54,857 bases of DNA, taken from contig JAAYKD010000074.1 in NCBI GenBank assembly GCA_012522585.1, positions 1 through 54,857 of the forward strand. The letters are read 5' to 3'. The notes beneath the pieces are model-generated. The model had not been told where the DNA came from. It did no database searches and was given only the letters and a program-made list of their open reading frames with translations. Shown one piece after another: positions 1 to 9,186 of the stretch. The position numbers and the translations under genes are program-made. This stretch comes from Bacillota bacterium (GTDB lineage: Bacteria; Bacillota; JAAYKD01). Within the stretch, counting starts at the first letter, position 1. Every line of letters starts with the position of its first letter.

Positions 1-1745
1 CCTAATTGTTCGATAAGAACTTGCATTTGCTGTTGGGGCAACCATTGGTTGCCTTTGACCGAGGCCTTACAGGACATGCTGACCAATTTTTTTAACATTA
101 AATCGGACTTACTCAAGCTTCTTTGAACATTGCTCAGTTCTAAAAAGAGTTCTTTAAAGTCGATTTTGCCTAAGCTGAATGCTTCGATTTGAGGTACTTC
201 TCGAACTAAAAAAGAATTCAAACCAAATTCTTCAAAAACAAAGCCCAAGCTGGAAATCTCCTCCCATTTTTCTTTAAAGCGGTCGAAATCCTGGGGGCTA
301 AACTCTATGCTCAGAGGCTCTAAAAGCAGCTGGCTTTTGATCTTTCCCTGGTCCATTTCATTTTTAAACTGATTGTACATGATGCGTTCGGCCATCGCAT
401 GTTGATCAAATATATAAAGGCAATCGATGCTCTGAGCCAAAATATAAGTTCCGGCCAGCTGGCTGATCGGACGCAAAGTTGGTAAGAAGCTTTCGCTGCT
501 CTGAAGATCCTCAGCCAGGGGAATTTGCGGCTGTTGGGCTCTTTCTTTTCTCAAACTAGCCCAAGCTTCGTTGACGGAGGAAAACTTTTTCTTGGGCTCC
601 GGCTCCGGAGGATCAATTCGTTTCGGTTGGGTCGGTTGGAATTGCTCATAGAGATCCACTTTAAATGCTTCTTTTTTAGCTTGAACGAGGGTTTCCCCAT
701 GAAAACTTGGCCTCTCTTGCAAAACTTTAGTCTCTTGGGCTGTCGAGTAATTGCTGAGATGGGGGTTTAAGCCACTGTTGACTCCTCGCATCACCAAGGA
801 ATAGACTCGCCGATCGTCTTGGAAGCGAACTTCTGTTTTAGCCGGATGGACATTGACATCCAAATCTGCCGGAGGCAAATTCAGATTTAAAACAAAAAAC
901 GGATACTTTCTGGCCACCATGGCCATACGATAGGGTTCTTCAGCAGCATGAACTATATTGGCAGCTGTGGCATAGCGGCCATTGATGATAAAATGCTCAT
1001 CCCGGCGATTATTACGGGGATAAGTGGTCTTGCCAATATATCCCTGAAGGGAATATTCGCCATCGCTATAGTCGACAGGAAGCAGATGTTTGACGATATC
1101 CTTGCCATAGATGGCAGCAATTACATTTTTCAAATCGCCGCTGCCATCAGTCTGCAAAACGATTTTCCCGTCTCGAATACAGTGAATTGAAACATCAGGT
1201 TTGGCTAAGGCCAAACGGACACAGACTTGCAGAACATGGCTGCCTTCTGTCCGGGCAGTTTTCATAAATTTTAAACGAGCCGGAGTATTATAAAAGAGGT
1301 CTTTGACCAGAACCCTCGTTCCTTTGGCTGCTGCTGTTTCTGCAATTTCTATTTTCGAATCGTAAAATGTAATTTCTGTTCCGGCTAAGTCCTCTTCTCT
1401 TCTGGTCAGCAATTGAAAATCCGAAACGGAAGCTATGCTGGGCAGGGCTTCACCCCGAAATCCTAGGGTTTTAATGTTGAACAGATCGGAAGCCAGACTG
1501 ATTTTGCTGGTTGCATGACGTTGCAAGGCCAACTCTGCATCCTGAGCGCTCATACCACGGCCATTATCTGTGATGATGATCGTGGCAAGGCCCCCTTCCT
1601 CTATTTCCACTGTGATCTGGTCTGCCTTGGCGTCAATGGCATTTTCCAAAAGCTCTTTGACCACAGAAGCAGGTCTTTCTACGACTTCTCCGGCTGCAAT
1701 TTTGTTGGCTACATCAGGTGCTAAAAGGCGAATTGTTTCTGACAA
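1..1745 (-). CDS. mutL: DNA mismatch repair protein MutL, 3' truncated by the window edge
   Basis: Minus-strand translation from TTG at 1745 reads MSETIRLLAPDVANKIAAGEVVERPASVVKELLENAIDA...DDGRGM...TLGFRGEALPSI, the MutL GHKL motifs. Adjacent to mutS. Confidence 0.96.
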   Translation of the reverse strand, partial: MSETIRLLAPDVANKIAAGEVVERPASVVKELLENAIDAKADQITVEIEEGGLATIIITDNGRGMSAQDAELALQRHATSKISLASDLFNIKTLGFRGEALPSIASVSDFQLLTRREEDLAGTEITFYDSKIEIAETAAAKGTRVLVKDLFYNTPARLKFMKTARTEGSHVLQVCVRLALAKPDVSIHCIRDGKIVLQTDGSGDLKNVIAAIYGKDIVKHLLPVDYSDGEYSLQGYIGKTTYPRNNRRDEHFIINGRYATAANIVHAAEEPYRMAMVARKYPFFVLNLNLPPADLDVNVHPAKTEVRFQDDRRVYSLVMRGVNSGLNPHLSNYSTAQETKVLQERPSFHGETLVQAKKEAFKVDLYEQFQPTQPKRIDPPEPEPKKKFSSVNEAWASLRKERAQQPQIPLAEDLQSSESFLPTLRPISQLAGTYILAQSIDCLYIFDQHAMAERIMYNQFKNEMDQGKIKSQLLLEPLSIEFSPQDFDRFKEKWEEISSLGFVFEEFGLNSFLVREVPQIEAFSLGKIDFKELFLELSNVQRSLSKSDLMLKKLVSMSCKASVKGNQWLPQQQMQVLIEQL

Positions 1746-1747
1746 GC

Positions 1748-4354
1748 TTAACCCTCCTCTGCCAGTTTTTTCTGCAGTTCGTGTAAAGTATTCAAAGCTT
1801 CAATGGGGGTAATACTCAGGGTGTCAACTCGGCGTAAATCTTTTAAAATTGGGTGTTCTTCCGCTAGTAAAAATGAAAGCTGTTCGTTATTCTGAGCCTG
1901 CTCTTTCAAGCCGGCCTGACTGGGCCCTAGCTTATGCTCCCCGGCTTCCAGTTTTTTCAGCACCTCTTTGGCTCTTCGGATCACATTGTTGGGCAAACCG
2001 GCCAGACGTGCTACCTCGATTCCGTAGCTTTTATCCACTCCGCCGGGAACAATTCTATGTAAGAAGATGATATCTTCGCCTCGTCCTCGGACTGCCACAG
2101 AGTAGTTTTTAACCCCATCCAGATGGTCTTCCAAATCGGTAAGCTCGTGATAATGGGTGGCAAAAAGAGTTCGGGCTCCTAAAACCTTAGGGTTTTGGAT
2201 GTATTCTAAGGAGGCTCTGGCGATGCTCATGCCGTCAAAAGTACTGGTGCCCCTGCCGATTTCATCTAAAATCAAGAGGCTTCGATCGCTGGCTGCAGCT
2301 AAAATTTGACTCAATTCGTTCATCTCCACCATAAAGGTGGACTGGCCTCCGGCCAGATCATCACCACTGCCCACTCGGGTGAAGATTCTATCGACTAAAC
2401 CGATTTCTGCGCTAGCCGCCGGCACATATGAACCCATCTGAGCCATCAAGACTATCAAGGCTGACATGCGCAAGTAGGTGCTCTTTCCGGCCATATTAGG
2501 ACCGGTTAAAATCAAAACTCTCTGTTCAGTCATATCCAAGAGCAGATCATTGGCTATATAGGGCTTGTCTTTTAAAGTCCTTTCAACCACCGGGTGTCGG
2601 CCTTCTTTAATTCGAATCGAGCCACCTTCACTGATTGTGGGTTTGCAATATCGATTCAAACCGGCTAACTCAGCCAAACCGGCCAGAACGTCAAAGAGGG
2701 CTATGGCCGAAGCAGCTATATATATCTCTTCTTTAAATTCTGCAACCTGATCTCGCAATTCTATGAAAAGCTCATACTCCAATTCCACCAGTTTGTTTTC
2801 TGCACCTAAAATAGTCTCTTCCAGCTCTTTTAATTTAGGCGTGAAATAGCGTTCCGAGCCGGTCAGAGTCTGTTTGCGAATATAATAATCGGGCACCAAA
2901 GAAAGTTGAGAGTTGGTCACTTCCAAATAATAGCCAAATACTCGATTATAGCCGATTTTTAAATTGCGAATACCAGTCTTCTCTTTCTCCTCTTTTTCCA
3001 GCTCCAGAAGCCAATTTTTACCTTCTGTGGAGGCTTTTTTCAGTCGATCCACCTCTTCATTGAAGCCCGTCTTGATCATCTGGCCTTCTCTGATGCTCAA
3101 GGGAGGATCTTCCACTAAGGCCAAGTCGATATAATCCACCAGTTTCTGCAAATCAGGGAGATGAGACAACTGAGTCTGTAAAAGAGATGATTGAGCATCC
3201 TGCAGGAGTTCTTCGATCAAAGGTAAACTGCCAAGAGTGCGTTTCAAGGCAATTAAATCTCTGGCATTGGCAGAGCCAAAGCTTATTTTACTGTAAAGTC
3301 TTTCCAAATCAGAACATCTGTTCAAGATTTCCTGGAGGTTTTGCCTTAATGCAGGGTTCTCAACAAATTCACTCACGCCTTGTAAGCGATGTTCAATCTG
3401 AGCTTTATCTGTCAAGGGTTGCAGGAGCCAGCGGTGGAGCAAGCGCCCACCGGCTGCCGTTTTTGTCTTGTCCATAACCCAGAGCAAAGAACCTTTGCTG
3501 GTATTATCCCTCATAGTTTGAGTCAATTCCAAACTGCGTCTGGTTGAAGCATCCAAAATCATTTGCCAATCCAGTTGGTAGAATTTCGGTCTCAATTTGG
3601 CAAAGAGTTCCAGCTTGGTCATCTTTGTCACGTATTCTTGCAAGACCCAACAGACTCTGATCAGCTCAGCCTTTTTTTCTCCGGAGGGCAATTCCTGATA
3701 AATTTGGGCTTCTTGAATCTCAGAATTGTAATCTTCCAAATCTTCGACTTTTAAGAAATTACATTGAATCTCGTAATTGGAACAGAGTTCCCTCAATTCT
3801 TCCTCCCCTTGTCCGGGCAGGAGAATCAATTCTTTAGGTCTGTAGCGAGTTATCTCGTTTTTTAATTGGTTGATCGCATCCAAGCCTTCATAATTTGTAC
3901 AGACGAAGGTCTCTGTAGAAACATCTATAGCAGCTAGGGCAAAATAATCATTACGTGCTTCTAGCGCTAAAAGATAATTATTCTCTTTATCTGCCAAAAG
4001 GGAAGTTAAATTGGCCGTTCCGGGAGTTAACACTCGAACTATTTCCCTTCGGACCAAGCCTTTGACACTTTTAGGGTCCTCCACTTGCTCGCCTATAGCA
4101 ACTTTGTAGCCTTTGGCGACTAGTTTGGCAATATAGGATTCAGCAGCGTGGTAAGGCACACCACACATGGGAATGCGCTCCTTCTGCCCGGCCTCCCGAC
4201 CTGTCAAGGCTATTTCCAAGACTTTAGACATTTCCAAGGCATCCTCGAAGAACATCTCGTAAAAGTCGCCTAAACGAAAAAACAGAATCGCATCGGGTAT
4301 TTCAGCTTTTAATTGTAAATATTGTTGAATCATGGGCGTATAATTCTTACTCAA
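1748..4354 (-). CDS. mutS: DNA mismatch repair protein MutS
   Basis: 868 aa; FFRLGDFYEMF mismatch-binding motif, Walker A TGPNMAGKSTYLRM, DEIGRGTSTFDG. Confidence 0.98.
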   Translation of the reverse strand: MSKNYTPMIQQYLQLKAEIPDAILFFRLGDFYEMFFEDALEMSKVLEIALTGREAGQKERIPMCGVPYHAAESYIAKLVAKGYKVAIGEQVEDPKSVKGLVRREIVRVLTPGTANLTSLLADKENNYLLALEARNDYFALAAIDVSTETFVCTNYEGLDAINQLKNEITRYRPKELILLPGQGEEELRELCSNYEIQCNFLKVEDLEDYNSEIQEAQIYQELPSGEKKAELIRVCWVLQEYVTKMTKLELFAKLRPKFYQLDWQMILDASTRRSLELTQTMRDNTSKGSLLWVMDKTKTAAGGRLLHRWLLQPLTDKAQIEHRLQGVSEFVENPALRQNLQEILNRCSDLERLYSKISFGSANARDLIALKRTLGSLPLIEELLQDAQSSLLQTQLSHLPDLQKLVDYIDLALVEDPPLSIREGQMIKTGFNEEVDRLKKASTEGKNWLLELEKEEKEKTGIRNLKIGYNRVFGYYLEVTNSQLSLVPDYYIRKQTLTGSERYFTPKLKELEETILGAENKLVELEYELFIELRDQVAEFKEEIYIAASAIALFDVLAGLAELAGLNRYCKPTISEGGSIRIKEGRHPVVERTLKDKPYIANDLLLDMTEQRVLILTGPNMAGKSTYLRMSALIVLMAQMGSYVPAASAEIGLVDRIFTRVGSGDDLAGGQSTFMVEMNELSQILAAASDRSLLILDEIGRGTSTFDGMSIARASLEYIQNPKVLGARTLFATHYHELTDLEDHLDGVKNYSVAVRGRGEDIIFLHRIVPGGVDKSYGIEVARLAGLPNNVIRRAKEVLKKLEAGEHKLGPSQAGLKEQAQNNEQLSFLLAEEHPILKDLRRVDTLSITPIEALNTLHELQKKLAEEG

Positions 4355-4388
4355 AAATACTACCCCCTTTTCTTAATGAATAGAAACA

Positions 4389-5774
4389 CTAAACCAGCCT
4401 ACCCGTCAAATGCCAAGGGCTGGCTTTTTCTATTTTAACCGAGATAATTTCACCGGTTTTATCTTCCTGACTGGGAAAATGGACTAATTTATAGCCATCG
4501 CTTCTGCCTGTATACATATTGGCATCATTTTTACTTGGACCTTCAACTAAAACTTGAAGGGTTTCTCCTTCTAATTTTAGATTCTTCTGCAAAGAAATTT
4601 CAGCCTGGAGATCCATCAATCTTTGGATTCTCTGCTGCTTGATCTGATAAGGGACCTGACCTTCCATTTGAGCAGCCGGAGTTCCCCCTCTTTTGCTGTA
4701 GATGAAAGTATAGGCACTGTCAAAACCAATTTTTTCTACCAGATCCAGGGTTTCTTGGAATTCCTCCTCAGTTTCACTGGGAAAACCTACGATGATATCG
4801 GTTGTAAAGCTGACTTGGGGCACATCCTCTTTTATTTTTTGGGCTAATTGCAAGTACTTTTCTTTGCTATAGCCCCTATTCATAGCTTTTAAAATGCTAT
4901 TGCTTCCGGCTTGCAAGGGCAGATGAAAGTGCTTACATATATTATCGTACTGAGCAAAGGCGGAAATTAATTTATCGCTGACATCTCTGGGATGAGAAGT
5001 CATAAAACGAATTCTTTTTAGGTCGGTAATTTCAGCCACCTCAACCAGGAGGTCGGCGAAATCAACTTGAGGCTCCAGACCTTTGCCATAGGAATTTACA
5101 TTTTGGCCTAACAAGGTAACTTCTTTGACCCCATCAGCCACCAAGAATTCAATCTCACTGATTATATCCTCCGGTCGGCGGCTGCGCTCACGTCCTCTGA
5201 CATAGGGCACTATACAGTAAGTGCAGAAATTATTGCAGCCATAGGTTATGCTGACCATAGCACTATGCTTCTGAACTCTTAAGCGAGGCAGGCCTTCTTT
5301 AGGTAAGGCATTGGTTTCTTCCAAATCCTTGGATCTGCTCTGAGAAAAAAGCACATTGTGCAAGAGCCTGAGAAAATCGTCAATTTTATGAGTGCCAAAA
5401 AGCAAATCCACCTGTCTGTAGCTCTTCTCGATTTTTTCGACAATTTCAGGTCTTTGGGCCATACAACCGCCAAAAGCTATGATCATGTCAGGGTTATTTT
5501 CCTTGAGATGCTTGAGACGCCCTAATTGACCTAAAACTCTGTTTTCAGCACTCTCTCTGACACTACAGGTATTCATCACGATTATATCTGCTTGTTCAGG
5601 CTGATCTATTTTGACGAAGCCCAACTCCCACAACAAGCCTGCGATGAGTTCGGCATCATGAAAACTCATCTGACAACCAAAGGTCAAAAAGCACATATGA
5701 GGTGCGTGACCCTGTTTTTCTTTAAATTTGAGGCTCCAATTTAAGAGCTCCTCCTTTATATTTTCGTATGACAT
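4389..5774 (-). CDS. miaB: tRNA-2-methylthio-N6-dimethylallyladenosine synthase MiaB
   Basis: 461 aa; radical SAM CxxxCxxC (YGCNNFCTYCIVPYVRGRERSR), N-terminal FGCQMS/NTCSVRE/GGCMAQR cysteines, C-terminal TRAM-like region. Confidence 0.97.
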   Translation of the reverse strand: MSYENIKEELLNWSLKFKEKQGHAPHMCFLTFGCQMSFHDAELIAGLLWELGFVKIDQPEQADIIVMNTCSVRESAENRVLGQLGRLKHLKENNPDMIIAFGGCMAQRPEIVEKIEKSYRQVDLLFGTHKIDDFLRLLHNVLFSQSRSKDLEETNALPKEGLPRLRVQKHSAMVSITYGCNNFCTYCIVPYVRGRERSRRPEDIISEIEFLVADGVKEVTLLGQNVNSYGKGLEPQVDFADLLVEVAEITDLKRIRFMTSHPRDVSDKLISAFAQYDNICKHFHLPLQAGSNSILKAMNRGYSKEKYLQLAQKIKEDVPQVSFTTDIIVGFPSETEEEFQETLDLVEKIGFDSAYTFIYSKRGGTPAAQMEGQVPYQIKQQRIQRLMDLQAEISLQKNLKLEGETLQVLVEGPSKNDANMYTGRSDGYKLVHFPSQEDKTGEIISVKIEKASPWHLTGRLV

Positions 5775-5831
5775 TAATTGAACTCCTTTATCTGCAAAAT
5801 TCTACATGAAAATTATTTATTTTAAAAAAAC

Positions 5832-5860
5832 TTGCCCCGATTCAAAAAAAAGTGTATGAT
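5832..5860 (+). promoter_or_regulatory. Predicted sigma-A type promoter of the peptidase gene (TTGCCC-17 bp-TATGAT)
   Basis: TTGCCC at 5832-5837 and TATGAT at 5855-5860, 17-bp spacer, upstream of the SD AGGTGAT and ATG at 5893. Confidence 0.6.
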
Positions 5861-5892
5861 GTAGAGAGAAAATGTATAATATAGGTGATGAT

Positions 5893-6708
5893 ATGAAAGT
5901 AATCAAAAAAGAAAAAACCTTTGATTATGCTTCTTTCAACCTCGATCGCCTGATTCAATTGGTTGATGTCTACGCAGTACCCAAAGAAGAGCTGCCCATG
6001 GCAGAGTTCATCAAACCTCTTTTAGCTGAACACTGTGTAGAAATTGAAAGAGATGGAATTGGTAATGTTTATGCTATCCGCAAAGGGGATCCTAAAGCCC
6101 CTACCGTCCTTTTAAGTGCACATCAGGATACCGTTTTATTTCCACCCCAGGAGAAGTATTATATCGTAGAAAACGGCTATCTGCAATTGAATAAGGACTT
6201 GCTGGAAAGAGAACGCTACAGCCGTGCTTTAAGGCCGGTTGTTCTGGGCGGTGACGATCGTTGTGGTATAGAAATAATTCTCTCAATTTTAGAGACCTAC
6301 GATGGCCCCTTAAACATAAAGGTTATTCTCTCGACCAGAGAAGAAATTGGTGGCGAAGGCATTGCCGATGCCAAGCGTGAATTCTTTCAGAATATTGATT
6401 TTGGTCTAATTCTCGATAGGAAGAACAGCGGTGATATTATCACCAGCATCAACCGCCACAAGCTCTGTACGAAAAAACTCTATCAACATGTTTTACGTTC
6501 CGGTATCAGAACAAATGTCAAAAATTTAAGAGAGACTGTAGGGTCATTTTCCGACGCCTATTTTATCTCCCGCCGTCTCAAAGTTGACTGTGTCAATATC
6601 AGTGTAGGCTATTATCAGCCTCACACCTCCCATGAACGAATCGATTTATATGCTTTCAACGACAGTGTTCGCTGGACTAAAGAAATCCTTGAGTCCTACA
6701 GTTTCTAA
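5893..6708 (+). CDS. Compact M20-like metallopeptidase (peptidase T-like)
   Basis: Translation contains LLSAHQDTV, GGDDRCGIEI, STREEIGGEG, ILDRKNSGD and HTSHERIDL, the metal-ligand/catalytic pattern of M20/M28-type peptidases. ATG at 5893 has SD aggtgat; the ORF track starts upstream at 5872. Confidence 0.75.
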   Translation: MKVIKKEKTFDYASFNLDRLIQLVDVYAVPKEELPMAEFIKPLLAEHCVEIERDGIGNVYAIRKGDPKAPTVLLSAHQDTVLFPPQEKYYIVENGYLQLNKDLLERERYSRALRPVVLGGDDRCGIEIILSILETYDGPLNIKVILSTREEIGGEGIADAKREFFQNIDFGLILDRKNSGDIITSINRHKLCTKKLYQHVLRSGIRTNVKNLRETVGSFSDAYFISRRLKVDCVNISVGYYQPHTSHERIDLYAFNDSVRWTKEILESYSF

Positions 6709-6722
6709 ATTGTTTCGAACAA

Positions 6723-6870
6723 AGTAAAGGCTATTATCAGCCAGACACCTCTCACGAACCCATGGATTTATCTGCTTGCAATTACAGTGTTCCCTGGACC
6801 CAAGGAAATTCTCGAGTCCTACAGTTTTTTAAAGTTGTTTTGAACACAGTAGAAATTAAACTATTATCAG
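6723..6870 (+). repeat. Decayed tandem duplicate of the 3' end of the preceding peptidase gene
   Basis: ggctattatcagcc...acctc.cacgaac..atggattta..tgctt.caa.tacagtgtt at 6729 onward matches 6607 onward with a 122-bp offset. A third ctattatcag is at 6861-6870. Confidence 0.88.
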
Positions 6871-8100
6871 GTGATTTTTATGATCGAAATTAAAGAAACC
6901 TTTGAAGTCAATTATGAAGAAAAATTTGATATAGAATCGAGTCTGATCAACGCCAGGCTCTTTTACGAGAGCGCTCAAAGATCTTGTTGTCCGACTCCCT
7001 TTCCCGATTATATGCCAAGGAATCCTTTATTGCAAAAAATTCAGGGTGAACATGCAATTCCTTCTCCTCCCATGCCTTTTTGGTGGTCGGAGAATGTAAT
7101 CAACTCGCCTCAATTGAATAAATTCCCTTGGCTCAAAGAGGTGTTGGTTGGGGTCACCTGGCAAGAATTGATGGAAGGAAAGATTTCCAACAAAAAATTT
7201 AGAGAGCACAGACAAAATTGGTCGGTAGAACAGAGGAAACAGGTTTCTTCACCTAAAATCGGCGGAATGCTCAATATTATCTTTCATGTCGACCCGGAAC
7301 CTTTAAAAAAATACGTCAATCGTAAAGAACAAGTCAGTCGTCTTCCCTTTTGGTGGTATTGGGTTTCCTTGGAAGCCCGCTCCATGAGCAACACCTCGGT
7401 CAGCCGCTTTTTAGCCAAGACGACCGTGGAGGAATTCAATTCGGGAGAATTCAGTCCCGAAAGGTATGAACAGCTGAAAGGTTTAAAACTGAAAAAACGA
7501 TTAAAAAATGCCAAAATAGAAGATTTGCTTCATCAAATCTTCTATGAGTATCCAAGTGTCTTGACTAAGTTCAATCAAAGAGGGGGCAAAACTCTCTATA
7601 CCATGAGAGTAACCACCGACCCCTATTCTATAGTCACCATGAGCACCCGCTCACCTCACTGGACCAGCTGTATGAATCCTGTCCGCAATGATTCCCACGA
7701 ACAAAGCCATCGTCTCTGGGCCAACCTCTTAGACAGCAATATGGCGATTCTGGAAATGATCAACCCGGATGAAGAAGTGGGTTCCAATCTGGTAGCCCGT
7801 GCCGTCTTAAGAATTGTCAAAGACCACAAACAAGACCTACTCTATCTCGATTGTCTCTACGGGGAAAGGGGTTATGTAACATCCTTTGTTGCCCTGACCA
7901 GACGTTTAGCCCAGAGCATCGGGCTGGTTCCGGTCTCCGGCAGGATGATCCCCTTCTATACCAGCTTTAATACACCGCTCAGCGGCTATCCCATGGATTT
8001 CAAACATTACGAGCCACCTCACCTGGATTTAGGTGAATGGAAAAGACAAAATGGGCTCTATGTTTTCAGCGGAGAGGGACATTATCTCCATTCAGTTTAA
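6871..8100 (+). CDS. Conserved hypothetical protein with MST..WTSCM motif
   Basis: Full-length 409-aa ORF. GTG at 6871, or in-frame ATG at 6880 with an AGGTGAT-like SD. Contains TMSTRSPHWTSCMNP, which resembles a motif I recall from uncharacterised phage/bacterial proteins. Confidence 0.7.
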   Translation: MIFMIEIKETFEVNYEEKFDIESSLINARLFYESAQRSCCPTPFPDYMPRNPLLQKIQGEHAIPSPPMPFWWSENVINSPQLNKFPWLKEVLVGVTWQELMEGKISNKKFREHRQNWSVEQRKQVSSPKIGGMLNIIFHVDPEPLKKYVNRKEQVSRLPFWWYWVSLEARSMSNTSVSRFLAKTTVEEFNSGEFSPERYEQLKGLKLKKRLKNAKIEDLLHQIFYEYPSVLTKFNQRGGKTLYTMRVTTDPYSIVTMSTRSPHWTSCMNPVRNDSHEQSHRLWANLLDSNMAILEMINPDEEVGSNLVARAVLRIVKDHKQDLLYLDCLYGERGYVTSFVALTRRLAQSIGLVPVSGRMIPFYTSFNTPLSGYPMDFKHYEPPHLDLGEWKRQNGLYVFSGEGHYLHSV

Positions 8101-8107
8101 TCATATG

Positions 8108-8152
8108 TAAAAGGCAACTAAGGCTTGATCTGCCATAGTTGCCTTTTTTTGA
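8108..8152. terminator. Bidirectional rho-independent terminator between convergent genes
   Basis: aaaaggcaactaaggcttgatctgccatagttgcctttttttt: AAGGCAACTA/TAGTTGCCTT stem with T-tract on + and A-tract on the other side. Confidence 0.8.
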
Positions 8153-8165
8153 TTTTAAAAAATGA

Positions 8166-8591
8166 TTATTCCGCTTCTTTCTTCTGCTCCACCAATCTTT
8201 TATGAGAGAAAGCTAATAATGATTTATCTTGGCTATATGTTATGCGTTCAAGGGCATCTTCATAGGGGAAAAAGCCGCCTTCAGAAAATCCTTCTTCTAA
8301 ATTAGCTACAGTCTCATCGTCATCGCTGGTCATCAAATACCAAGTAATGCGATTACATACAGGGCGTCGGCGTGAGATTGAATAAAATTCATAGCTGGTC
8401 TGCCCTGCCGGTTCGATAATATCAGCTTTGACACCTGCTTCAAACTGAACTCTTGAAACGGCAACTTCATGAGCTAATTGATCAGTTCTGATAACACCTT
8501 TGGGAAACACCCATTCTTCTTTTTCGTTTTTGAGAAGGAGCACCTTATCTTTGTGAAAGACAACTCCTCCGGCGCAATTGCGGATCAACAT
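8166..8591 (-). CDS. Nudix-family protein with a degenerate Nudix box
   Basis: MLIRNCAGGVVFHKDKVLLLKNEKEEWVFPKGVIRTDQLAHEVAVSRVQFEAGV; Nudix fold signature but not the consensus REUXEE. ATG at 8591 has SD AAAGGAG; the ORF track extends to 8627. Confidence 0.8.
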   Translation of the reverse strand: MLIRNCAGGVVFHKDKVLLLKNEKEEWVFPKGVIRTDQLAHEVAVSRVQFEAGVKADIIEPAGQTSYEFYSISRRRPVCNRITWYLMTSDDDETVANLEEGFSEGGFFPYEDALERITYSQDKSLLAFSHKRLVEQKKEAE

Positions 8592-8670
8592 AATAGTCAC
8601 TCCTTTTGAGTATTTCATTATTAGCATTTAAACATTAGTTTATGTATTTCTATTCTTTTTTAAGGGTCAA

Positions 8671-9186
8671 AATTCCTTCTTTAAAACCAATTGATTTATA
8701 GAATTAGTTTAAATACCAGGACTTCAGTTCTCAGCCCTTTAAGAAAAGCGATTGAGCAAATACATTATTGCCTTACTTGTAGCAAGCTAAGAGAGGAATT
8801 CGCTTTTTAAAACTGGCTGATGTAAAGAATTGGTTTAAATACTAAGACTTAGATTCTCAGCCCTTTAAGAAAAGTGATTAAGCAAATACAATATTGCCAT
8901 AGCTTGCAGCAAAGCTAAGAGGGGTATCCTCTTTTTAAAACTGGCTGATGTAAAGAATTGGTTTAAATACTAAGACTTAGATTCTCAGCCCTTTAAGAAA
9001 AGTGATTGAGCAAATACAATATTGCCATAGCTTGCAGCAAAGCTAAGAGGGGTATCCTCTTTTTAAAACTGGCTGATGTAAAGAATTGGTTTAAATACCA
9101 TGACTCAGATTCTCAACCCTTTAAGAAAAGCGATTGAGCAAATACAATATTGCCATAGCTTGCAGCAAAGCTAAGAGAGGAATTCC
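8671..9186. repeat. Tandem array of about four 126-128 bp units, derived from the 3' end and downstream of the DUF1294 gene
   Basis: The ccctttaaga anchor occurs at 8735, 8861, 8989 and (accctttaaga) 9117. Units beginning 8821 and 8949 differ at only about one position over 128 bp by eye. The rightmost unit is the DUF1294 3' coding end. Confidence 0.93.

Noticed and set aside
948-1190. Plus-strand ORFs at 525-770, 948-1190, 1515-1724, 1570-1812
   Set aside because: All are antisense to the clear, window-truncated mutL reading frame (1-1745 minus).
3187-3477. 96-aa plus-strand ORF
   Set aside because: Lies antisense within mutS; no SD, no family motifs.
6723-6870. Possible IS/MITE insertion at the duplicated segments
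   Set aside because: No terminal inverted repeats, no transposase, and each array matches only its own neighbouring gene.
8671-9186. Possible CRISPR array from regularly spaced repeats
   Set aside because: Repeats are contiguous units of about 128 bp with no unique spacers, and they derive from the adjacent DUF1294 gene end; no cas genes.
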